Shown: positions 1-5,732, counted from the stretch's first letter. The stretch is DNA of 9,488 nt from an uncultured Collinsella sp. (GCA_934654765.1 CAKUGX010000071.1:1-9488); one strand, 5' to 3'. Made by a program: numbers and translations. The notes: a model not told the origin generated them from the letters alone.

Positions 1-98
1 AGCTTGACCAGCAGCTTGTAAATGCGGCGGTCGTCGAGTTGCTCAAGCGAGGTGCCAAAGGACCGCTCGGCGAGATCCGCGAGATTGATACGGGGCAT
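1..98 (-). CDS. Probable alpha-glucan (glycogen/maltodextrin) phosphorylase, N-terminal fragment
   Basis: Only the first 32 codons are inside the window; the gene continues past the left edge. The start is ATG at 98, with an excellent ribosome binding site (AGGAGG, 103-108 on the complementary strand) 4-5 bases upstream. The peptide begins MPRINLADLAERSFGTSLEQ and continues LDDRRIYKLLVK. The pattern of a short helix, then FGxSLEQLxDxxIYxxL, resembles the N-terminus of Gram-positive glycogen/maltodextrin phosphorylases, where a similar (Y/F)GKS(I/L)E...ELYxALL segment precedes the phosphorylase core. The place directly downstream of malQ on the same strand fits: MalQ lengthens maltodextrins and the phosphorylase releases glucose-1-phosphate. 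The fragment has no catalytic residues, so the assignment rests on a short similarity remembered from the family and on context. It could be another protein of starch metabolism. Confidence 0.5.
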   Translation of the reverse strand, partial: MPRINLADLAERSFGTSLEQLDDRRIYKLLVK

Positions 99-129
99 GT
101 TTCCTCCTGTGGTGAGTTGACTACATGTC

Positions 130-179
130 AGAAATACAAAAGAATCCCGCGCGAGGGGATTGGGGTGGCCTCGCGCGGG
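130..179 (-). terminator. Intrinsic terminator or attenuator after malQ
   Basis: A perfect 11-bp stem (CCCGCGCGAGG 146-156 with CCTCGCGCGGG 169-179) closes a 12-base loop. Read on the minus strand it is followed by the T-rich run ATTCTTTTGTATTTC. It lies 48 bases downstream of the malQ stop, so it should end malQ transcripts. Only about 30 bases separate the T-run from the next start codon at 98, which leaves little room for a separate promoter. Partial read-through into the phosphorylase gene is therefore likely. Confidence 0.8.
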
Positions 180-227
180 TAAAGCAAGCGCGTCCGCACG
201 GTGGGGAGGGGTCGGGCGCGGTAGCTC

Positions 228-1733
228 CTATTGAGGAAGCTCGATTTCGGCTTCCGACGGGATGCGGAAGTAGGTCTCGGTCCAGTCGGTGAGTTTGTGC
301 TCGAGCTCGCGGGTGATGGCGCCGTCGAGCATGCGCCAGGTCCAGTTGCCGCCCAGCGTGGCAGGGGTGTTGATGCGCGCCTCGTTGCCCAAGTTGAGCA
401 GGTCCTGCATGGTGTAGATGCACGTGTCGCTCACGCTGGCGGCGATGGTGCGATTGAGTGCATCTGCCATGGGTTCGCCGGCCTGCTGATGGGTGTACAG
501 GGCTGCCTGCTCGCGCTGACGCGGGGTGGCCGTTCCCTCAAACCAACCGCGCGCCGTCTCGTTATCGTGGGTGCCCACATAGGCGACGGTGTTGGCGATG
601 TAGTTATGCGGCAGGTAGTACGAGTTGGTGCCCTCAAAGGCAAACTGCAGGATCTTCATGCCGGGGAAGCCCGAGTTGTCGCGCATGTCGATGACGCCGG
701 GGGTGAGGAAGCCCAGGTCCTCGGCGATGATGGGCAGCGTGCCGAGCTTTTCCTCGAGCGTCTTGAAGAGCTTGAGGCCGGGACCCTGCGTCCACGAACC
801 GTAGGACGAATCGGGCGAGGAGAACGGAACCTCCCAATAGGCCTCGAAACCGCGGAAGTGGTCCAGGCGGATGACATCGTACATGCCAAGAGCGGCGCGA
901 ATGCGGCCCTCCCACCAGGAGAAGTCGTCGGCCTCCATGGCGTCCCAGTCGTAGATGGGGTTGCCCCAGTACTGTCCAGTGGCCGAGAACTGGTCGGGCG
1001 GCGTGCCGGCGACGCTCACAGGATTGCCGTTAGCGTCGATCTTAAAGAGCTCAGGTGTCGCCCACATCTCAACGGAGTCGCGCGAGACATAGATGGGCAG
1101 GTCGCCGATGATGAGGATGTCGCGCTCGTTGGCATAGGCCTTGAGGCGGCTCCACTGGCGATCGAAGAAGTACTGCGTCATCTGGTGGTAGAGCATACGC
1201 GCCGGATGGTTGGCGCAGACCTTGGCGGAAGCCTCGCCGCGGGTGCGGAGCTCCGCGGGCCACTCCCAAAAGGCTTTGAGCCCACACTCCTCTTTGACGG
1301 TCATGAACTCACAGTAGGGGATGAGCCAGTCCCCGTTGGCCTGGATAAAGTCATCGAAGTCTGCCGGCTTGTCGGCTGCAAAGCGCTCAGCGGCGCGGTC
1401 GAGGATCTGACGGCGGCCGCCAAAGATGGCGCCGTAGTCGACGTTGCTGGGGTCGGAACCCAGGTACACGCCGTCGATATCGCGCTGCTCCAGATACCCA
1501 GCCTCGATAAGCTCGGCAAAGTCGATGAAGTTGGGGTTGCCGGCACGGGCCGAGAACGACTGGTAGGGCGAGTCGCCATAGCTGGTCGTCGTAAGGGGCA
1601 GAATCTGCCAGTAATGTTGTTTACACGAGGCAAGGAAATCGACGAAGTCGTAGGAATTCCAGCCAAAGCCGCCGATTCCATAAGGGCCGGGCAGAGATGA
1701 GACGGGCATGAGGACACCGCTTGCACGCTCCAT
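228..1733 (-). CDS. malQ: 4-alpha-glucanotransferase (amylomaltase, disproportionating enzyme)
   Basis: This GH77 enzyme transfers alpha-1,4-glucan segments between maltodextrins and releases glucose, in the cytoplasm. It has 501 residues from the chosen ATG, the usual size for the short bacterial/plant type (E. coli MalQ is longer). Numbered from that ATG, the conserved N-terminal MPVSSLPGPYGIGGFG starts near residue 9, and GDSPYQS is at 53-59. The catalytic nucleophile Asp291 is in IRLDHFRGF, the acid/base Glu338 in IIAEDLG, and the transition-state Asp390 in GTHDNET, so the active site is complete. The frame extends 5 codons upstream to TTG (1748) and GTG (1745), but those lack a properly spaced Shine-Dalgarno. 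ATG 1733 has GGTGAG 7 bases upstream, so I prefer it. The gene follows a terminator and its own promoter downstream of galE and precedes the probable phosphorylase, which points to maltodextrin or glycogen use. Confidence 0.96.
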   Translation of the reverse strand: MERASGVLMPVSSLPGPYGIGGFGWNSYDFVDFLASCKQHYWQILPLTTTSYGDSPYQSFSARAGNPNFIDFAELIEAGYLEQRDIDGVYLGSDPSNVDYGAIFGGRRQILDRAAERFAADKPADFDDFIQANGDWLIPYCEFMTVKEECGLKAFWEWPAELRTRGEASAKVCANHPARMLYHQMTQYFFDRQWSRLKAYANERDILIIGDLPIYVSRDSVEMWATPELFKIDANGNPVSVAGTPPDQFSATGQYWGNPIYDWDAMEADDFSWWEGRIRAALGMYDVIRLDHFRGFEAYWEVPFSSPDSSYGSWTQGPGLKLFKTLEEKLGTLPIIAEDLGFLTPGVIDMRDNSGFPGMKILQFAFEGTNSYYLPHNYIANTVAYVGTHDNETARGWFEGTATPRQREQAALYTHQQAGEPMADALNRTIAASVSDTCIYTMQDLLNLGNEARINTPATLGGNWTWRMLDGAITRELEHKLTDWTETYFRIPSEAEIELPQ

Positions 1734-1780
1734 GAATGCGCTCACCAACCTTTTTGTCGTGGGGCCGTCCTGCCAATGGA

Positions 1781-1804
1781 AGAACAGTCCGCCCCCGGTG
1801 TTCT
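1781..1804. repeat. Small dyad in the malQ leader
   Basis: AGAACA (1781-1786) and TGTTCT (1799-1804) form a 6-bp inverted repeat with a 12-base GC-rich spacer. It lies just downstream of the predicted malQ transcription start. It may be a leader hairpin or a protein site; a chance occurrence is also possible. Confidence 0.3.
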
Positions 1805-1818
1805 GATTCGATACGCCT

Positions 1819-1848
1819 ATTGTAAAACATGTTGTTTAAACATGTATA
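1819..1848 (-). promoter_or_regulatory. Predicted malQ promoter with repeated AAACATGT boxes
   Basis: On the minus strand, TATACA (1843-1848, 4 of 6 against TTGACA) and TACAAT (1819-1824, 5 of 6 against TATAAT) are 18 bases apart. The start of transcription would be near 1812, giving a leader of about 78 bases. The spacer is AT-rich and contains the octamer AAACATGT twice on the plus strand (1825-1832 and 1838-1845), 13 bp apart. Each holds the self-complementary hexamer ACATGT. Placed between -35 and -10, these could be repressor half-sites. The promoter is inferred from consensus matching only. Confidence 0.5.
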
Positions 1849-1897
1849 GGCAAGATAAAAAAGTTGGAAGTATTTCGGTGAATGGTTGCATGCCATG

Positions 1898-1930
1898 AAA
1901 AAGCCCCGGTCTCACATTGGAGACCGGGGC
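1898..1930 (-). terminator. Intrinsic terminator of galE
   Basis: A perfect 11-bp stem (GCCCCGGTCTC 1903-1913 with GAGACCGGGGC 1920-1930) has a 6-base loop and, on the minus strand, a TTTTT run (1898-1902). It lies 24 bases after the galE stop. This is a textbook rho-independent terminator and separates galE from the malQ promoter. Confidence 0.92.
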
Positions 1931-1954
1931 CCAAAAACGATTGCGGGGGAGTGG

Positions 1955-3016
1955 CTACTCGGCGTCGGCGAAGCCGTTGGGGTTGTGGCTCTGCCAGTTC
2001 CAGCTGTCGCGGCACATATCCGCGATGTCGTACTGAGCCTTCCAGCCCATCATGCGCTCGGCCTTGGAGGCATCGCACCAGTTGGCGGCGATGTCGCCGG
2101 CACGGCGTTCGCGAATCACATAGGGCAGTTCCTTGCCGCAAGCCTTGGAGAAGGCGGCGACGACCTCGAGCACCGAGGTGCCGGTGCCGGTGCCCAGGTT
2201 AAAGATCTCGACGCCGGTCTTGCCGTTCATCCAGTTGAGGGCCGCCACGTGACCAGAGGCCAGGTCGCAGACGTGGATGTAATCGCGCACGCCGGTGCCG
2301 TCGGGGGTGGGGTAGTCGTTGCCAAAGACCTGAACGGCCTCGAGCTTGCCCACGGCGACCTGGGCGACGTAGGGCACCAGGTTGTTGGGGATACCCTTGG
2401 GATCCTCGCCGATCAGGCCCGACGGATGGGCGCCGATGGGGTTGAAGTAGCGGAGCAGCACGACGTCCCACTCGGGGTCGGCGGTATGGACGTCCATAAG
2501 GATCTGCTCGATCATCCACTTGGTCCAGCCATAGGGGTTGGTTGCGGGCTTCTTGGGGTCCTCCTCGGTGACGGGCGGGTTGTCCGGGTCGCCGTAGACG
2601 GTCGAGGAGCTCGAGAAGATGATGGACTTGCAGCCATGGTTGCGCATGACGTCGACAAGCACCAGGGTGTTCTCGATGTTGTTGTGGTAGTACTCGACGG
2701 GCTTGCTCACCGACTCACCGACGGCCTTAAAGCCGGCAAAGTGGATGACGCGGTCGATCTGGTGAGTATCGAAGATCTTGTTCATGGCCTCGCGGTCGAG
2801 CACGTTGGCCTCGTAGAAGGTGAGGTTTTTGGCGGCCTCGTCACCCACGATGGTCTTAACGCGGTCGACGGCGACGGCGCTGGAGTTGGAGAGGTCATCG
2901 ACGATGACGACCTGGTAGCCGCCTTCGAGCAGCTGAACGACGGTGTGCGAGCCGATAAAGCCGGCGCCACCGGTAACGAGGACGCAGGTGTCTTTGGGGT
3001 CGAGTGCTTTGGACAT
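1955..3016 (-). CDS. galE: UDP-glucose 4-epimerase
   Basis: This enzyme interconverts UDP-glucose and UDP-galactose with bound NAD, the last step of the Leloir pathway and a source of UDP-galactose for surface polysaccharides. It has 353 residues, close to the family's usual ~340. It is an extended short-chain dehydrogenase/reductase. The Rossmann motif TGGAGFIG is at residues 15-22, VIVDDLSNS follows beta-2, the active-site serine is in FSSSSTVYG (about Ser137), and the catalytic YxxxK is Tyr162-Lys166 in PYGWTK. The substrate-binding stretch NPIGAHPSGLIGEDP and the VRDYIHVCDLA motif are also typical of GalE. The frame is open further upstream to 3079, but the extra residues are unlike GalE. 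ATG 3016 has AGGAGA 6 bases before it, so the start is well supported. The gene is single, with its own terminator and a divergent cell-wall hydrolase upstream. Confidence 0.97.
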   Translation of the reverse strand: MSKALDPKDTCVLVTGGAGFIGSHTVVQLLEGGYQVVIVDDLSNSSAVAVDRVKTIVGDEAAKNLTFYEANVLDREAMNKIFDTHQIDRVIHFAGFKAVGESVSKPVEYYHNNIENTLVLVDVMRNHGCKSIIFSSSSTVYGDPDNPPVTEEDPKKPATNPYGWTKWMIEQILMDVHTADPEWDVVLLRYFNPIGAHPSGLIGEDPKGIPNNLVPYVAQVAVGKLEAVQVFGNDYPTPDGTGVRDYIHVCDLASGHVAALNWMNGKTGVEIFNLGTGTGTSVLEVVAAFSKACGKELPYVIRERRAGDIAANWCDASKAERMMGWKAQYDIADMCRDSWNWQSHNPNGFADAE

Positions 3017-3032
3017 GTAGTCTCCTATCGAA

Positions 3033-3049
3033 TCAGGAACACTTCCTGA
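3033..3049. promoter_or_regulatory. Perfect dyad at the galE transcription start (possible operator)
   Basis: TCAGGAACACTTCCTGA is a perfect 7-bp inverted repeat with a 3-base centre. It lies between the putative galE -10 (3054-3059) and the ribosome binding site, over the expected start of transcription. A regulator could block galE here; in RNA the same bases would form a hairpin near the 5' end. No regulator is identified. Confidence 0.5.
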
Positions 3050-3053
3050 GGGG

Positions 3054-3059
3054 AGTATA
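3054..3059 (-). promoter_or_regulatory. Putative galE -10 element
   Basis: On the minus strand this reads TATACT, 5 of 6 against consensus and the same hexamer proposed for lacI and xfp in this window. No good -35 is found at 16-18 bases: TTTTGA lies 16 bases upstream, and TTGAGC only 14. The leader would be about 30 bases. Confidence 0.4.
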
Positions 3060-3137
3060 GCGCAGGTAGGGACGCTCAAAACGCGCAGGGCAGGAAAAGC
3101 AGACGATTATGTTAACGTACTCATAACTGAGTTTGCC

Positions 3138-3164
3138 CAATTGTTACCACAAATTTGACAATTG
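3138..3164. repeat. AT-rich dyad in the galE/hydrolase intergenic region
   Basis: CAATTGT (3138-3144) and ACAATTG (3158-3164) are perfect 7-bp inverted arms around 13 bases. They lie in an AT-rich patch (about 3105-3175) that stands out against the GC-rich coding DNA. The right arm overlaps a perfect TTGACA (3155-3160), but no -10 is found at the right distance. It could be a regulator site or an upstream element for either divergent gene. Confidence 0.35.
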
Positions 3165-3210
3165 CTTACGAGCCGTCGACCTTGCAGTTTCCTGCCGTTC
3201 GTGGAAATCG

Positions 3211-3238
3211 TTGGGATGCGCGCGATGTACGCTAATAT
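3211..3238 (+). promoter_or_regulatory. Putative promoter of the cell-wall hydrolase gene
   Basis: TTGGGA (3211-3216) and TAATAT (3233-3238) are 16 bases apart; each matches consensus at 4 of 6. The leader would be about 38 bases. A second candidate -10, TATAAA (3256-3261), would give a leader of only about 15 bases and lacks a clear -35. The choice between them is open. Confidence 0.35.
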
Positions 3239-3282
3239 GTATGAGTTGAGCGACATATAAATAAGCATGTAACGGAGTACAT

Positions 3283-4488
3283 ATGTCACCAAACAGCGAT
3301 TCCATCCTCTCTCAGGAGCTCTCGCGTCGCGCCGCCCTCAAGGCCCTGTTCGGCGCTGCTTCTGCGGCAGTTCTTTTTGGCCTGCCCGCCCGCGCTCATG
3401 CGGCGGAGGCTTCCAAAGAGACCACCGATAAACTGAATGCCGCCCAGGCCCAGCTCGACGAGGTCCAGGCCCAGCTCGACAGCATCGCAAATGAGTATGC
3501 GGCGCTGGCAAACAAGAATGCCCAGACCCTTAACGATATCGAAGACGTCCAGGGCAAGATTGACGATACGCAGGCTCAGATCGACACCAAGAAGGCCGAG
3601 CTCAAGAAGAAGCGTAACGACCTTTCCGATCGCGTGGCAGCCAGCTACAAGTCGGGCGGCACTAACATCCTGTCGCTGCTGCTGGCCTCTGGCTCGTTTG
3701 AAGAGCTCGTTGCCAACGCGCACTACGTCGAGAAGATCAACAAGAGCGACCGCGACGCCATCGAGGACATCCAGACGATTCAGGCCGAGCTCGACGCGCA
3801 GAAGACCGAACTCGAGGCACAAAAGGCCGACCTGGAGAAACTCAAGGACCAGCAGACGGCCCAGATGCAGGATATGCAGGCCAAGCAGCAAGAGGTCCAG
3901 ACCGTGCTGAACGGTCTTTCCGACGACGTCAAGGAACTCATGGCCCAGCGTGATTCCGAGATCCTCGCTGCCGCCCAGGCCGAGGAGGCTGCCAGGAAGG
4001 CGGCTGCGGCTGCTGCAGCCTCTGCGAATACTGGTTCTTCTTCGGGCGGTTCGAGCTCGGGTGGCGGGTCGTATGCCAGCGGCACTCCGCAGCAGACGGG
4101 CGGCTCGGGCAAGCAGCAGGCTGTCGTCAACGCATGCTACTCCACGCCCTCGCCTGGTCAGGGCTGGTGTGCTGCTTGGGTTACCAACGTCTTCCGCAAT
4201 GCCGGCGTCGGTTACTTTGGCGGCAACGCCTGCGACATGTTCAACGCCTGGTGCTATAGCTCCGACCGCTCGGCGCTGCAGGTTGGCATGATCGTTGCCG
4301 ACTCGTCGCACAGTGGTACTGGTGCTCCGGGCCTGATCTATGGCCACGTGGGCATCTACGTTGGCGGCGGCATCGTTATGAGCAACGAGGGTGCCATTAC
4401 GTCTAAGTCGCTTGATTCGTTTATTAGCTTCTATGGCACTGGCTCTGGCGTGCGTTGGGGCTGGCTCGGCGGCGTGGTGCTGTCGTAG
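3283..4488 (+). CDS. Secreted coiled-coil cell-wall hydrolase with C-terminal CHAP-like peptidase domain
   Basis: The protein has 401 residues. The start is ATG 3283, with GGAG (3274-3277) 5 bases before it. Residues 1-40 form a signal peptide: SRRAALK at 14-20 resembles the twin-arginine consensus SRRxFLK, a hydrophobic run follows, and AHA ends at a likely cleavage site after Ala40. Residues 44 to about 245 are heptad-rich coiled coil. It is broken near 118-152 by a SYKSGGTNILSLLLASGSFE-type segment, as seen in PcsB/CwlO-like murein hydrolases. A Ser/Gly linker (about 247-275) leads to a papain-like domain: likely nucleophile Cys296 in GWCAAWV, His355 in YGHVGIYV, and Asn368 or Glu369 in SNEG. 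I infer a peptidoglycan endopeptidase or amidase acting outside the membrane, perhaps in septum splitting and gated by the coil. The CHAP label is more likely than classical NlpC/P60, and the substrate is unknown. Confidence 0.85.
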   Translation: MSPNSDSILSQELSRRAALKALFGAASAAVLFGLPARAHAAEASKETTDKLNAAQAQLDEVQAQLDSIANEYAALANKNAQTLNDIEDVQGKIDDTQAQIDTKKAELKKKRNDLSDRVAASYKSGGTNILSLLLASGSFEELVANAHYVEKINKSDRDAIEDIQTIQAELDAQKTELEAQKADLEKLKDQQTAQMQDMQAKQQEVQTVLNGLSDDVKELMAQRDSEILAAAQAEEAARKAAAAAAASANTGSSSGGSSSGGGSYASGTPQQTGGSGKQQAVVNACYSTPSPGQGWCAAWVTNVFRNAGVGYFGGNACDMFNAWCYSSDRSALQVGMIVADSSHSGTGAPGLIYGHVGIYVGGGIVMSNEGAITSKSLDSFISFYGTGSGVRWGWLGGVVLS

Positions 4489-4508
4489 CTGTAGCTGTCG
4501 TAGCTGTA
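4481..4508. repeat. 13-bp tandem duplication across the hydrolase stop codon
   Basis: TGTCGTAGCTGTA occurs at 4481-4493 and again at 4496-4508. The period is 15 bases, so the copies are in frame. The result is four in-frame stops (TAG 4486, TAG 4492, TAG 4501, TAA 4507). It looks like a small local duplication at the gene end with no effect on the protein. Confidence 0.75.
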
Positions 4509-4512
4509 AGTT

Positions 4513-4643
4513 GGTCCCGGGCTGTCCGCACGGCATAAGGTTGCCTGCTCGGACAGTCCTGCTCGCACGGAGAGCACATTAAGTGCTCTCCGGCTCGTGC
4601 GGAACTCGCGATCAACCTTATGCCGCGCGGACAGCCCGGGACC
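4513..4643. repeat. 131-bp element with 31-bp inverted arms and a nested hairpin
   Basis: The left arm 4513-4543 and right arm 4613-4643 are reverse complements at 30 of 31 positions; the one mismatch is A4530 against C4626. The 69-base interior holds a perfect 9-bp hairpin (GGAGAGCAC 4569-4577, loop ATTAA, GTGCTCTCC 4583-4591), the palindromic GGACAGTCC (4551-4559) and a direct repeat of CCTGCTCG (4544-4551 and 4558-4565). The element lies between the hydrolase stop and the shared terminator. No protein is apparent. It could be a REP/MITE-like mobile repeat, a structured non-coding RNA or mRNA 3' end, or a cruciform-forming site. There is no clear target-site duplication. Confidence 0.8.
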
Positions 4644-4695
4644 TTCCGGGTTCAGAGCGCGACGCACCGGACTGGGTTAGCTGAATAAATATGGT

Positions 4696-4717
4696 GAAGG
4701 CCCCTTTCGGGGCCTTC
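4696..4717. terminator. Bidirectional terminator between the hydrolase gene and murB
   Basis: A perfect 9-bp stem (GAAGGCCCC 4696-4704, GGGGCCTTC 4709-4717) has a TTTC tetraloop. The plus strand continues TATTTATAAAAAT, and the minus strand continues ACCATATTTATTC. The genes converge here and both tails are T/A-rich, so it probably serves both. It begins 3 bases beyond the murB stop codon. Confidence 0.85.
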
Positions 4718-4720
4718 TAT

Positions 4721-5683
4721 TTATAAAAATTCGCCTACTCGGTGGACTTCGGGTTCTAGGTCTACTCCGAACTGGTCCTTAACGGTTGTTTGGATGTGGC
4801 GGATGAGTTCGTCGACGTCGGCTGCGGTGGCGTGGTCGGCGTTGACGATGAAGCCGCAGTGCTTCTCGCTCACCTGTGCGCCGCCGATGGCGTGGCCGCG
4901 CAGGCCGGCGTCCATGATGAGCTTGCCGGCAAAGTAGCCCTCGGGGCGCTTGAAGGTGGAGCCGGCGCTCGGCATGTCGAGCGGCTGCTTGTCCTCGCGG
5001 CGCTGGCGGTAGTCATCCATGTCGGCCTTGATCATCGCGGCGTTGCCCGGAGCGAGATTGAAAGTGGCCGAAAGCACGATGAAGCCGTCGTCGGCGATGC
5101 GGCTCTTGCGATAACCCAGGTTGAGCTCGTCGACATCGAACTCGATGATGCTGCCGCTACCACGGGTACCGTCGTCAAGCATGCGGGCGGGCTTGTAGAC
5201 GCGCACGGACTCCAGCACATCGGCCATGCAGGCACCGTAAGCTCCGGCGTTCATGTAGCAGGCGCCGCCGACCGATCCGGGAATGCCCGAGATGGGCTCC
5301 ATGCCGGTGAGACCGGCCTCGGCTGCCGCCGCGGCGACATCGGAAAGCAAGGCGCCGGCTGCCGCCGTGACGTGCGTGCCGTTGACCGTAATGTCGGAGA
5401 GGCCCTCGCCCAGCGCTACGACGACGCCGCGGATGCCCTTGTCGCCGACGAGCAAGTCGGAGCCGTTGCCCACGATGGTGAGTGGCAGGTCGCAGCGATA
5501 GCAGGTATCGAGCGTGGCGACGAGGCCCTGCTCGGTATCGGGCGTGACAAAGACGTCGGCCGGGCCGCCGATCTTAAACGTGGTGTGCTCGCGCATGGGC
5601 TCGCTCATCAGCACGTTGTCCTCGCCGGCAACGCCAGCGAGCGCGCACAGCAGGTCCTCGTTAAAAAAATCGTTCTCGTGCAT
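4721..5683 (-). CDS. murB: UDP-N-acetylenolpyruvoylglucosamine reductase
   Basis: MurB is a cytoplasmic FAD enzyme. It reduces UDP-GlcNAc-enolpyruvate with NADPH to UDP-MurNAc, the second committed step of peptidoglycan precursor synthesis. The protein has 320 residues, near the family norm. The FAD-binding half shows TTFKIGGPADVF (34-45), VGNGSDLLVGDKG (71-83) and GIPGSVGGACYMNAGAYG (133-150). The catalytic residues are visible: Arg192 in YRKSR, Ser242 in AGSTFKRP, and Glu312 in LEPEVHRVG. The shape of the C-terminal domain (GSTFKRPEG then AGLRGHAIGGAQVS) suggests the type II class found in Gram-positives. The frame is open upstream to 5782, but those residues are unlike MurB. ATG 5683 has AGGCGG about 9 bases before it. 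It diverges from lacI and converges with the cell-wall hydrolase gene; both flanking arrangements suggest an independent single-gene unit. Confidence 0.96.
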   Translation of the reverse strand: MHENDFFNEDLLCALAGVAGEDNVLMSEPMREHTTFKIGGPADVFVTPDTEQGLVATLDTCYRCDLPLTIVGNGSDLLVGDKGIRGVVVALGEGLSDITVNGTHVTAAAGALLSDVAAAAAEAGLTGMEPISGIPGSVGGACYMNAGAYGACMADVLESVRVYKPARMLDDGTRGSGSIIEFDVDELNLGYRKSRIADDGFIVLSATFNLAPGNAAMIKADMDDYRQRREDKQPLDMPSAGSTFKRPEGYFAGKLIMDAGLRGHAIGGAQVSEKHCGFIVNADHATAADVDELIRHIQTTVKDQFGVDLEPEVHRVGEFL

Positions 5684-5715
5684 ACGAATATCCGCCTTTT
5701 GGTGGTCGTTGTCAT

Positions 5716-5732
5716 CAATCGATTGCAATATA
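5716..5732 (-). promoter_or_regulatory. Putative murB -10 with an adjacent 10-bp palindrome
   Basis: On the minus strand TATATT (5727-5732) is a 5-of-6 -10 match; no convincing -35 is seen. Directly downstream, over the expected start of transcription, is the perfect palindrome CAATCGATTG (5716-5725). It has the central CG of LacI-type operators but different flanks from the xfp operators. Confidence 0.35.

Noticed and set aside
231..1700. Long open frame on the plus strand opposite malQ
   Set aside because: It mirrors malQ and exists because GC-rich codon bias depletes stops on the opposite strand; the product has no recognisable motif, while malQ has a complete active site.
119..3020. Shared 11-mer GACTACATGTC at 119-129 (plus strand) and at the galE start (minus strand)
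   Set aside because: In galE it spans the RBS-to-start junction; the two places have different geometry and strand, so I treat it as chance.
1886..3049. Long open frame on the plus strand opposite galE
   Set aside because: Antisense shadow of galE; it also runs through the galE terminator hairpin and has no recognisable domain.
3187..3207. TTTCC...GGAAA inverted repeat upstream of the hydrolase promoter
   Set aside because: Only 5-bp arms with a 10-base spacer, easily expected by chance.
3107..3292. 61-codon minus-strand frame in the galE/hydrolase intergenic region
   Set aside because: No suitable ribosome binding site and odd composition from the AT-rich patch; it overlaps the hydrolase promoter and start.
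3286..4536. 416-codon minus-strand frame opposite the cell-wall hydrolase
   Set aside because: Its Leu/Arg-rich low-complexity product is the reverse reading of the coiled coil and linker; the plus-strand gene has a signal peptide, ribosome binding site and catalytic residues.
4424..4667. Short frames on both strands across the inverted-repeat element
   Set aside because: They are by-products of the palindrome; no start has a ribosome binding site, and the products lack any recognisable feature.
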